Origin: an uncultured Eubacteriales bacterium
GTDB lineage: Bacteria > Bacillota_I > Bacilli_A > RF39 > UBA660
Direction of reading: 5' to 3'
Assembly: GCA_900321645.1 (NCBI GenBank)
Contig: ONWZ01000088.1
Span: forward strand, 1-8,805
DNA length: 8,805 nucleotides
Shown here: piece after piece, positions 1 through 5,389 of the stretch
Layout: the number at the start of each line of letters is the position of its first letter
Position numbering within the stretch: the stretch's first letter is position 1
Program-made: the position numbers and the translations under genes
Notes under the pieces: generated by a model
Seen by the model: the letters and a program-made list of their open reading frames with translations, nothing else
Databases searched by the model: none
Told to the model about the DNA's origin: nothing

Positions 1-15
1 AAAATCTATTCGTTT

Positions 16-36
16 TTTTCAAAATCGATTTGAAAA
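16..36. repeat. 8-bp inverted repeat beside the tRNA break
   Basis: The arms TTTTCAAA (16-23) and TTTGAAAA (29-36) are perfect complements around a 5-nt centre, ATCGA. The repeat lies about 10 nt past the point where the tRNA-Arg sequence stops. No T-run follows on either strand, so it does not look like an intrinsic terminator. It could be a protein binding site (repressor or recombinase core-type site) or chance in AT-rich DNA. The repeat is seen directly; any function is inference. Confidence 0.4.
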
Positions 37-46
37 TTTAAAAACT

Positions 47-86
47 CTTAGGAGGCGATCGCTCTATCCTACTGAGCTACGAGGAC
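47..86 (-). tRNA. tRNA-Arg(CCU), 5' half only (interrupted or broken)
   Basis: Read on the minus strand from 86, the sequence gives an acceptor strand GTCCTCG, TA at positions 8-9, a D-arm GCTC-AGTAGGATA-GAGC, one G, a 5' anticodon strand ATCGC and an anticodon loop CTCCTAA with anticodon CCU at 52-50. This closely follows bacterial tRNA-Arg(CCU), which decodes AGG. After the first 3' anticodon-stem base (G47) the expected GCGAT strand is replaced by AGTTTTTAAA. The remaining 46 bases, more than the roughly 37 needed, contain no T-arm (GGTTCRA type) and no CGAGGAC to close the acceptor stem. The gene is therefore interrupted at the anticodon stem, not merely cut by the window edge. Possible causes are an integrated element, an intron, a deletion or an assembly junction. 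A promoter sits immediately upstream. Identity of the 5' half is secure; functionality as read here is unlikely. Confidence 0.8.
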
Positions 87-95
87 ATCAACATA

Positions 96-125
96 ATTAT
101 ACCACAAATAAAATAATCTTGCTAA
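96..125 (-). promoter_or_regulatory. Promoter of the tRNA-Arg 5' half
   Basis: On the minus strand a perfect TATAAT (101-96) is preceded by TGG (104-102), giving a TGn-extended -10 element. Transcription would start at about 89-90, only a few bases before the tRNA 5' end at 86. A weak -35 match, TTAGCA (125-120), lies 18 nt upstream, inside the hairpin that terminates the preceding gene. The intact promoter suggests this side of the break is the original chromosomal tRNA locus. Confidence 0.6.
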
Positions 126-137
126 GAAGATTATTTT
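110..137 (-). terminator. Intrinsic terminator of the 140-aa gene, containing its stop codon
   Basis: An 11-bp perfect stem is formed by AAAATAATCTT (110-120) and AAGATTATTTT (127-137) around a 6-nt loop. On the minus strand the second arm runs into TTTTATTTG, giving a T-rich tail. The TAA stop of the 140-aa gene (133-131) lies inside the stem. The stem is AT-rich, so termination may be moderate. Confidence 0.7.
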
Positions 138-553
138 TGCATCATATTTAATAGATTAATTTTAAATATATCTTTTTCAGCATGTGATTTAGATACCATA
201 ACGCCTTTATAGGTTGTTAATTCTTCTTGATGCCCTTCAACTAATATATCATCAGGGGTAGTAATATCATCTAACATAATAATATGTTGTTTGTGATAAG
301 CGGTATATTTTAAGATAATATCGCCATGAACTTTACTAAACATCGCATCAGTTGGCAATTTTAATTCATATGTTACTGTATTTTCTTTTTCATTACGTGA
401 AGACACTACTCCAATAAAATTACCATCGCGTAGACTTGGATAAAAATCAAATAATAGTTTTTTATATGCTAACATATTATATTTTTTGACAGCACGTTCT
501 TTTTTACGATATTCATTTTCATTTAAATATTCAATTACGTAATTATTATTCAT
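131..553 (-). CDS. Conserved-looking hypothetical protein, 140 aa
   Basis: I do not recognise this family. The 140-aa product has a basic, probably helical N-terminal third (YRKKERAVKKYN at about residues 15-26), followed by alternating stretches that look like beta strands, such as NTVTYELKLP and HGDIILKYTAYHKQHIIMLDDI. It has no signal peptide, membrane segment or cysteine cluster, so it is probably cytoplasmic. It is likely a real gene: GGAAGGAG lies 7 nt before the ATG, a TTGACA-17-TATTAT promoter lies upstream, and a perfect hairpin overlaps its stop. It forms a single-gene transcription unit divergent from the 236-aa membrane-anchored protein. Its 3' neighbour is the broken tRNA-Arg. 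Codon use and base composition match the neighbouring genes. No function can be assigned. Confidence 0.85.
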   Translation of the reverse strand: MNNNYVIEYLNENEYRKKERAVKKYNMLAYKKLLFDFYPSLRDGNFIGVVSSRNEKENTVTYELKLPTDAMFSKVHGDIILKYTAYHKQHIIMLDDITTPDDILVEGHQEELTTYKGVMVSKSHAEKDIFKINLLNMMQK

Positions 554-591
554 GGCTTCACTCCTTCCATATTTTTTCTTTATGGCTTAAT

Positions 592-620
592 ATAATATCA
601 TCTTTTTCCTTATTTGTCAA
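592..620 (-). promoter_or_regulatory. Promoter of the 140-aa gene
   Basis: On the minus strand a perfect -35 TTGACA (620-615) is separated by 17 nt from TATTAT (597-592). TGA immediately precedes the -10, giving a TGn extension. The predicted start is near 585, leaving a leader of roughly 30 nt with GGAAGGAG at 568-561. This is the best-matching promoter in the window. Confidence 0.8.
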
Positions 621-688
621 GGGTTTATGATTATTTATCAAACAGCCGTTTTAATAACTAAAATATATTTTCATTTTTTGCTATCTTG

Positions 689-697
689 TGATATAAT
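689..697 (+). promoter_or_regulatory. Extended -10 promoter of the 236-aa gene
   Basis: TGATATAAT (689-697) is a TGn-extended perfect -10. No good -35 is visible at the expected distance. The predicted start is near 704, only about 16 nt before ATG 720 and just ahead of AGGAGG (707-712). This short leader supports 720 as the start and excludes the longer reading frame that begins at 627, upstream of the promoter. Confidence 0.7.
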
Positions 698-719
698 TAT
701 TACGATAGGAGGCATATGC

Positions 720-1430
720 ATGAATACACTTACAGTTAAGAATGGCATTGAACTCGCCCACTTTGATAATTATACACTATATAAGATGTATACTAAAAAT
801 AATACTAAATTCTTTATATGTCTTCCTAGTAGTCAACAAGAAACATATCAAATGATGATCGATTTTCCTGAAGCATATTACACTTCTTTATTGGAACAAG
901 AAAAAATTGATGAAATTAATCATATTTGTGATACTTTATATGAATCAAATTATAATGCTATCTATGTTTTACCCAATATTACTACCTATGATTTGCAAGA
1001 ATTTAAGAGTGAAAATGATAATCATGCATATCAAAATTTATTGAAAGCATTATATGAATATACTTCACAGACTTATAATGCTTTAAAAGATAATCCTGGT
1101 ATGAATATTAATCAAGCTATTTGTATTATCAGTCAAACTGATGATGATAAGAAACTAATAAATTGGTTAGATATTAATATGCCTGGATATTTTACTAGTA
1201 TCGATTATAGTAGAGTACTTGAGAAAGATACAAATAATGGTGATGATGGTTGGACAACCTTAGGAGGCCCTACTGAAGGAGCGACTAAAAATGATACTGC
1301 TAATAAGAAAAATAATCATAAAGTTAGAATATTAGTTCCTTCAAAAATGGGATTTCTTAATTTTACATTTATTTTAATTGCTATTTCGCTTTTTGTTGCA
1401 TTTGTTTTAGCTGTTTTGTTATTCAAATAG
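720..1430 (+). CDS. Hypothetical protein with C-terminal membrane anchor, 236 aa
   Basis: The family is not recognised. I place the start at ATG 720 because AGGAGG (707-712) sits 7 nt upstream and the extended -10 at 689-697 gives a short leader. The frame is open back to 627, but that part lies ahead of the promoter. The 236-aa product has a cytoplasmic-looking region of about 165 residues, a polar low-complexity linker (about 168-205, rich in Asn, Asp, Gly, Lys and Thr, including GWTTLGGP) and one hydrophobic segment at about 212-235. It ends almost at that segment, which is the layout of a tail-anchored protein with its N-terminus inside the cell. No catalytic motif is evident. The gene runs 55 nt ahead of the secretion/pilus-type ATPase with no clear terminator between them, so the two may be partly co-transcribed. 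A role as a membrane partner of that ATPase is only a guess from position. Confidence 0.8.
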   Translation: MNTLTVKNGIELAHFDNYTLYKMYTKNNTKFFICLPSSQQETYQMMIDFPEAYYTSLLEQEKIDEINHICDTLYESNYNAIYVLPNITTYDLQEFKSENDNHAYQNLLKALYEYTSQTYNALKDNPGMNINQAICIISQTDDDKKLINWLDINMPGYFTSIDYSRVLEKDTNNGDDGWTTLGGPTEGATKNDTANKKNNHKVRILVPSKMGFLNFTFILIAISLFVAFVLAVLLFK

Positions 1431-1432
1431 TC

Positions 1433-1461
1433 TTGTAAAACAAAGAAAAATATTATATAAT
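1433..1461 (+). promoter_or_regulatory. Promoter of the GspE/PilB-type ATPase gene
   Basis: TTGTAA (1433-1438) and a perfect TATAAT (1456-1461) are separated by exactly 17 nt. The -35 begins 2 nt after the stop of the upstream gene. The predicted start is near 1468, giving a leader of about 18 nt with a modest AGGA at 1473-1476. Unlike most other promoters here it has no TG extension. Confidence 0.65.
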
Positions 1462-1485
1462 AATTAAAGAATAGGAAAGAATGGG

Positions 1486-2760
1486 ATGAGTGATACTATG
1501 CAAAATACAATTGATTTTGCTAATATGCCGGTCGTAGATGTCGTTAATAAAATTATTGTTGATTCCGCTAGAGCTGGTGCTAGTGATATTCACTTTGACC
1601 ACTCTGATAATTATTTAAAAGTTAGAATAAGAATTGATGGCATTTTAAATGATTATATCGATATTCCTAATAATGTTAAAAATAACGTTATTACCAGAAT
1701 AAAAATCTTATCAGGTATGAATATTACGGAAACTAGATTACCACAAGACGGTGCCATTAAAACAACTCTTGAAGGGCTTGACTTAGATATGCGTGTATCT
1801 TCTCTACCTACTAAAAAAGGTGAAAAGATCGTTATTCGTATTCTTGATTATTCAAGAAGTTTACAAGGTATTGAATACTTATTCTTTTCAGAGGAAAACT
1901 ATAAGAAAATATTAAAAATGTTAGCGGAACCTAATGGTATAATCCTAGTTACTGGTGCTACCGGTAGTGGTAAATCAACAACTGTATATTCTTTCTTACA
2001 AAAACTAAACGTTAAAGGCACTAACCTAATTACCGTCGAGGATCCTGTTGAAATGGATATTGAAGGTATCAATCAAGTACAAGTTAATAGTGAAATCGGT
2101 CTAGATTTTGCCACTGTTTTAAGAAGCATTTTAAGACAAGACCCTAACGTTATTATGATTGGTGAGATAAGAGACTCAGAAACAGCTCAAATTGCCGTTA
2201 GAGCATCAATTACCGGTCACTTAGTATTATCTACCCTACACACTAATAACTCATTAACCACCATTGAAAGATTACTTGATATGGAAGTTGAAAGATATTT
2301 ATTAGCGTCAGCCTTATCTGGTATTGTCAGTCAAAAATTAGCAAGAAAATTATGTGATCAATGTAAGAAAGTAAGAGAAACTACTCCTTATGAAAAAGAA
2401 ATGTTTAAACGTTTCTTAAATATGGATGTTCCCCAAATATATACTCCCGTTGGCTGCCCACAATGTTCAGGTGGTTATAAAGGACGTATAGCCATTCAAG
2501 AAGTACTTTTAATTACTCCTGATATTAGAGATGCTATAAATGCTAGAATGCCAAAAGCAGAACTACGTAATTTAGTTTATAATTCAAATGTAATTACCCT
2601 ACTTCAGGATGGTTTATATAAAGTATTAGCGGGCTTTACTTCGATTGAGGAAATAATTAAGCTTACCGAAGCTGATGATGAAGTAAATGCTGAAACAAAA
2701 TATAAAGTAACTGTTAATACTACACAAACTAATCAAAATACAGAAAGCACTTCAAATTAG
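1486..2760 (+). CDS. GspE/PilB/ComGA-family secretion or pilus ATPase, 424 aa
   Basis: This is a hexameric cytoplasmic motor ATPase of the type II secretion/type IV pilus/competence pseudopilus family, which drives pilin polymerisation through a PilC/GspF/ComGB membrane protein. An N2-like domain (about 15-120) carries ASDIHF and RIRIDGIL. The ATPase core follows, with Walker A GATGSGKST (157-165), Asp box VEDPVE (184-189), Walker B NVIMIGEIRD (221-230) and His box GHLVLSTLHTN (244-254). A tetracysteine zinc site is formed by CDQC (290-293) and CPQC (324-327). At 424 aa it lacks the N-terminal MshEN domain of full-length GspE/PilB. It resembles ComGA in layout but keeps the zinc module and has a polar Thr/Asn-rich tail. 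ATG 1486 has AGGA 9 nt upstream; ATG 1498 (residue 5) is an alternative. No pilin, prepilin peptidase or PilC gene lies in the window. Family is certain; the subsystem (competence, pilus or secretion) is not. Confidence 0.95.
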   Translation: MSDTMQNTIDFANMPVVDVVNKIIVDSARAGASDIHFDHSDNYLKVRIRIDGILNDYIDIPNNVKNNVITRIKILSGMNITETRLPQDGAIKTTLEGLDLDMRVSSLPTKKGEKIVIRILDYSRSLQGIEYLFFSEENYKKILKMLAEPNGIILVTGATGSGKSTTVYSFLQKLNVKGTNLITVEDPVEMDIEGINQVQVNSEIGLDFATVLRSILRQDPNVIMIGEIRDSETAQIAVRASITGHLVLSTLHTNNSLTTIERLLDMEVERYLLASALSGIVSQKLARKLCDQCKKVRETTPYEKEMFKRFLNMDVPQIYTPVGCPQCSGGYKGRIAIQEVLLITPDIRDAINARMPKAELRNLVYNSNVITLLQDGLYKVLAGFTSIEEIIKLTEADDEVNAETKYKVTVNTTQTNQNTESTSN

Positions 2761-2770
2761 TGCTTTTTTT
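2744..2770 (+). terminator. Intrinsic terminator inside the end of the ATPase gene
   Basis: AAAGCACT (2744-2751) pairs with AGTGCTTT (2759-2766) around a 7-nt loop, followed by a run of T to 2770. The last codons (Lys/Ser/Thr/Ser/Asn region) and the TAG stop lie within the hairpin, so the protein's C-terminal tail is partly dictated by the terminator. Confidence 0.85.
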
Positions 2771-2784
2771 AGGCTAACATATGG

Positions 2785-2812
2785 AACCAATCCAATTATT
2801 TACCATAAACTA
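2785..2812 (+). promoter_or_regulatory. Possible promoter of the tiny membrane protein (weak)
   Basis: No convincing sigma-A promoter precedes this gene. CATAAACTA (2804-2812) fits the CATAnnnTA -10 pattern known for sporulation sigma-K, and AACC (2785-2788) resembles its short -35, but the 15-nt spacer is a little short. A TATATT at 2811-2816 would place the start inside the ribosome binding site. Because the upstream gene ends in a terminator, some promoter should exist here. The sporulation reading is speculative. Confidence 0.25.
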
Positions 2813-2835
2813 TATTAGATAAAAGGAGGTAAATT

Positions 2836-3015
2836 ATGTACTATTATGGTGGATATTCTGGAAACCAAGGATGCGGATGTGGTAATACATCATACACTTA
2901 TCCTATGTATGGTTACGGATATACTGGAGGATATGGCTCTGGAGCAGCAATTGTGTTAGTATTATTCATTTTATTAGTAATTGTATTAGGTTCAAGAAGT
3001 TTTATTAATAATTAG
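2836..3015 (+). CDS. YjcZ-like Gly/Tyr-rich tiny transmembrane protein, 59 aa
   Basis: This short gene encodes 59 residues starting at ATG 2836, with an excellent AAAGGAGGT (2822-2830) 5 nt upstream. The N-terminal half is rich in Gly and Tyr (YYYGGYSG, YGYGYTGGYGSG) and has a cysteine pair in GCGCG (about residues 12-16). The C-terminal half is a single hydrophobic segment, AAIVLVLFILLVIVLG (about 37-52), ending in a short polar tail. This is the layout of the YjcZ/tiny-TM family of Bacilli, short Gly/Tyr-rich peptides with a FALIVVLFILLIIVG-type segment, annotated as sporulation-related although their role is poorly known. The gene is monocistronic between two terminators. Family assignment rests on composition and segment similarity, so it is likely but not certain. 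A bacteriocin-like role has no support: there is no leader, immunity or transport gene. Confidence 0.8.
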   Translation: MYYYGGYSGNQGCGCGNTSYTYPMYGYGYTGGYGSGAAIVLVLFILLVIVLGSRSFINN

Positions 3016-3019
3016 TCAT

Positions 3020-3040
3020 AAGGGAATACTTCCCTTTTTC
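3020..3040 (+). terminator. Terminator after the YjcZ-like gene
   Basis: AAGGGAA (3020-3026) pairs with TTCCCTT (3030-3036) around a TAC loop and is followed by TTTC. It starts 4 nt after the TAG stop and ends just before the -35 of the def promoter. Confidence 0.8.
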
Positions 3041-3069
3041 TTTACAAAAACAAATATATGTGTTAAAAT
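3041..3069 (+). promoter_or_regulatory. Promoter of def
   Basis: TTTACA (3041-3046) and TAAAAT (3064-3069) are spaced by exactly 17 nt, and TGT before the -10 forms a TGn extension. The predicted start is near 3076, about 15 nt before the def ATG. The -35 abuts the T-run of the previous terminator, so the two transcription units are packed without spare sequence. Confidence 0.75.
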
Positions 3070-3090
3070 ACTCGTGGAAGAAGGGATAGT

Positions 3091-3639
3091 ATGATTAAAA
3101 CTTCTGATATCTTAGATGAAAAAGATAAACACCTAAGAGCTCCAAATAAAGATGTAACATTCCCACTAAGTAAAGAAAGAAAAAAATTAATTAAAGATAT
3201 GTTAGAGCATCTTTATTATTCACAAATAGATAAATACGCCGAAAAATATAATTTACGTCCTGGTATGGGCTTAGCTGCCCCACAAATGGGTATTAATGAA
3301 AAATTCTTCGTTGTTTGTCACGAAGAATCTGAAGGTAATTTCAATGACTATGTTATGATAAATCCTAAAATGATTTCTCATTCAGAGGAATTAATCTATG
3401 CATCAGAGGGTGAAGGATGTTTAAGTGTTAATAGAGATGTTCCTGGTATCGTACCAAGATATGCCAGAGCAACATTTACAGGATTTGATATTGATGGTAA
3501 ACCAATTAAAATCCGCGTACGTGAAGAATTGGCCATTGCCTTCCAACATGAATATGATCACTTACATGGAATAATGTTTTATGACCACATCGATCCAAAA
3601 GATCCATATAAAAACAAAGACTATATGCGTGAAATATAG
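3091..3639 (+). CDS. def: Peptide deformylase
   Basis: This cytoplasmic metalloenzyme removes the formyl group from the N-terminal formylmethionine of nascent proteins as they leave the ribosome. All three signature motifs are present in the 182-aa product: GMGLAAPQ (58-65), EGCLSV (108-113) and QHEYDH (152-157). The metal ligands are Cys110, His153 and His157, and the catalytic residue is Glu154. The length and the long segment between motifs 1 and 2 fit the type II deformylases of Firmicutes. The start at ATG 3091 follows an AGAAGGGA-like site (about 3079-3086) and a good promoter at 3041-3069. The gene is alone in its transcription unit, not coupled to fmt as in many bacteria. It converges on the nucleoside-kinase-like gene, with a hairpin spanning its stop. 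Known inhibitors of the family include actinonin. Confidence 0.97.
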   Translation: MIKTSDILDEKDKHLRAPNKDVTFPLSKERKKLIKDMLEHLYYSQIDKYAEKYNLRPGMGLAAPQMGINEKFFVVCHEESEGNFNDYVMINPKMISHSEELIYASEGEGCLSVNRDVPGIVPRYARATFTGFDIDGKPIKIRVREELAIAFQHEYDHLHGIMFYDHIDPKDPYKNKDYMREI

Positions 3640-3647
3640 TCTTTTTT
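3616..3647. terminator. Shared terminator between def and the convergent kinase gene
   Basis: AAAGACTATA (3616-3625) and TATAGTCTTT (3635-3644) form a 10-bp perfect stem around a 9-nt loop, followed by T to 3647 on the plus strand. The def stop TAG (3637-3639) lies in the stem. On the minus strand the hairpin is followed by GTTTTTATA, a poorer but plausible T-tract, so it may also stop transcription of the convergent gene ending at 3664. Confidence 0.8.
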
Positions 3648-3663
3648 AGTAACAATTTATATT

Positions 3664-5310
3664 TTATTCAAAATATCCTTTTCCAATAAACTCTCTAATT
3701 ATTGATAACGATGGGACATCATCACTAGGTATTGGTAATACTAAATTCAAGAGTTCAATTAATCTAAGAGCTGTCATATATTCCGGATCATCAGCTTGTA
3801 CCTTATATAAAAGTGGCAAAGCATAGACTTTCATTACTGGAAGTTCATATGCTAAGAATGTATTGAAGATAACATCGGCACTATCTTGATATGGAAAAAT
3901 ATACTTTTCTTCACCATTTCTTACTTCAGACCAATTTGCTAAAGTATGTGATGGACTATACCCTCTTGTACGATTATCTCTAACCATTCTTCTTAATAAT
4001 CTAATATCCGTTAAATTAATACGATTATCATCATCAATATTTAAATATACGAGTGGTGAAATATAAATCTTAAACTTTCTGTTTTTAGGAATATCAGTTA
4101 ATAATTCATCGGATATGGCATGTAATCCTTCAACTACTAGAATATCGTTTTCTTTCATTTGAAGAGTTCTTTTATATTCTTTCATCCCTGTAATAAAATT
4201 AAATGTTGGAATTGTTACTTTATTTCCCTTTAGTAGTTTATCTATTTGATTATTAAATAATTTAATATCAATTGCTCTTAAACTTTCAAAATCATATTTA
4301 CCATTTTCATTAATTGGTGTATCTTTTCTTTCCAAGAAATAATCATCTAAAGATAATGGTACTGGATTTAAGCCCATCGTCTTTAAAAATAATGACAATT
4401 TTCTAGCGGAAGTAGTCTTTCCAGATGAAGAAGGACCAGATAATAGAATAACTTTAATCTTATCTTTTTTATCACTAATTTCTTTGGCAATACTTTGTAA
4501 TCGATAATCTTGAATAGATTCAGATAAATTAATTAATTCAGCTGAATTCATTGATACGATTGCATCATTTAATTCACCTATACTACTGATATTTAAAATC
4601 TTTGCCCATTCAAGATATTCATTAACATTATTAAAGAATTGTTCATGATGGGTATACTTAACTATCTTACCATTATCATACATAGATGGAAATCTAAGAA
4701 TAATACCTTTACCTGATAATAACGTTAAATCATATTGTTTTAAAATAGAACTGTCATGTGGTAAATTACCAATAAAGAAATTATATACGCCATCAAATTT
4801 ATACAATGTAACATATTTGTTTTTATCATAGAATAAAGTTTTAATCTTATCTTCACGTTTAATTTCTTTAAAGTAATTAAAGGCTTCATTCATAGTTGTT
4901 TCTATCTTTTCAAAAGTTAAAGCTTTATCAACTTTACTTTTCATAACTTTTTTAATTTCTTTAAGTTGCTCTTCAGTTACATCACTACTCGTTTCAAAAA
5001 AGACTCCGCGATCAATGGAATTTCTGACTTTAATTTCAGTATTTTTTCCTAATACTTCTAAAGCACTAACTTTAAATAAGAATGTTAATCCTTTTTCATA
5101 TACTCTTGCTCCATATGGGTTATTAATATCGCATAAAGTTAACTTACCACTACGACTAATAGCATCAGTATAATTGAGAATTGTATTATTAAACACACCA
5201 CAAATAATTCCATTATCAGGGGCTACATCTTTGACGATTTCCTCAAATTTAATACCTTTACGATACTCTTTCTTAGTTCCATCCTCAAAAGTAATAATAA
5301 TATTATCCAA
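3664..5310 (-). CDS. Nucleoside kinase family protein: TGS-like domain plus uridine kinase/phosphoribulokinase-like domain
   Basis: The product is 548 aa from TTG 5310. The N-terminus (IIITFEDGTKKEYRKG) resembles a TGS domain, followed by a region like the second additional domain of ThrRS. A middle segment of unknown role leads to a P-loop kinase domain with GPSSSGKT at about 292-299 and a downstream LSLDDYF. The kinase part belongs to the uridine kinase/phosphoribulokinase superfamily. The whole layout and length match the large 'nucleoside kinase' proteins of Firmicutes and Bacteroidetes, whose substrate is not firmly established. I prefer TTG 5310 over ATG 5328: AGGAAGTGATA (5323-5313) matches the anti-Shine-Dalgarno complement at 10 of 11 positions and is correctly placed only for TTG. 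ATG 5328 would lie at the mRNA 5' end with no binding site. It has its own promoter and is separated from dut by a terminator. The family call is strong, the substrate unknown. Confidence 0.9.
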   Translation of the reverse strand: MDNIIITFEDGTKKEYRKGIKFEEIVKDVAPDNGIICGVFNNTILNYTDAISRSGKLTLCDINNPYGARVYEKGLTFLFKVSALEVLGKNTEIKVRNSIDRGVFFETSSDVTEEQLKEIKKVMKSKVDKALTFEKIETTMNEAFNYFKEIKREDKIKTLFYDKNKYVTLYKFDGVYNFFIGNLPHDSSILKQYDLTLLSGKGIILRFPSMYDNGKIVKYTHHEQFFNNVNEYLEWAKILNISSIGELNDAIVSMNSAELINLSESIQDYRLQSIAKEISDKKDKIKVILLSGPSSSGKTTSARKLSLFLKTMGLNPVPLSLDDYFLERKDTPINENGKYDFESLRAIDIKLFNNQIDKLLKGNKVTIPTFNFITGMKEYKRTLQMKENDILVVEGLHAISDELLTDIPKNRKFKIYISPLVYLNIDDDNRINLTDIRLLRRMVRDNRTRGYSPSHTLANWSEVRNGEEKYIFPYQDSADVIFNTFLAYELPVMKVYALPLLYKVQADDPEYMTALRLIELLNLVLPIPSDDVPSLSIIREFIGKGYFE

Positions 5311-5312
5311 GC

Positions 5313-5323
5313 TATCACTTCCT
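5313..5323 (-). promoter_or_regulatory. Shine-Dalgarno site that decides the TTG start
   Basis: AGGAAGTGATA (5323-5313, minus strand) differs at one base from AGGAGGTGATA, the full complement of the 16S 3' end. The core is 7 nt from TTG 5310. It lies downstream of ATG 5328 and so cannot serve that codon. Confidence 0.75.
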
Positions 5324-5334
5324 ATCATAATATC

Positions 5335-5343
5335 ATTATATCA
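5335..5343 (-). promoter_or_regulatory. Extended -10 promoter of the nucleoside-kinase-like gene
   Basis: TGATATAAT (5343-5335) is identical to the extended -10 at 689-697 on the other strand. There is no good -35. The predicted start is near 5328, so the leader before TTG 5310 is only about 18 nt. Confidence 0.6.
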
Positions 5344-5363
5344 TATAATTTAATTTTTATATC

Positions 5364-5389
5364 AAAAAAAGAAAGATTACTCTTTCTTT
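5364..5389 (-). terminator. Terminator of the ileS-dut unit, overlapping the dut stop
   Basis: On the minus strand AAAGAAAGA (5389-5381) pairs with TCTTTCTTT (5376-5368) around a GTAA loop and continues into T to 5364. The TAA stop of dut lies in the loop region. The lysine-rich C-terminus of dUTPase (KKKKE) is encoded by the first arm. Confidence 0.75.

Noticed and set aside
1..49. Group I intron in tRNA-Arg(CCU)
   Set aside because: An intron placed after CCU should soon show an internal guide pairing with CUCCU (AGGAG-like). No such sequence exists in the 49 visible bases. It is not excluded if the pairing lies farther left, so it is kept only as an alternative.
627..719. Extended N-terminus (31 residues, hydrophobic) for the 236-aa protein, which could look like a signal anchor
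   Set aside because: The extended -10 at 689-697 and AGGAGG at 707-712 lie inside this stretch, so it is promoter and leader DNA; ATG 627 has no RBS.
2836..3015. Bacteriocin or toxin reading of the Gly-rich small protein
   Set aside because: There is no leader cleavage site, modification, immunity or export gene nearby; the composition fits the YjcZ-like family better.
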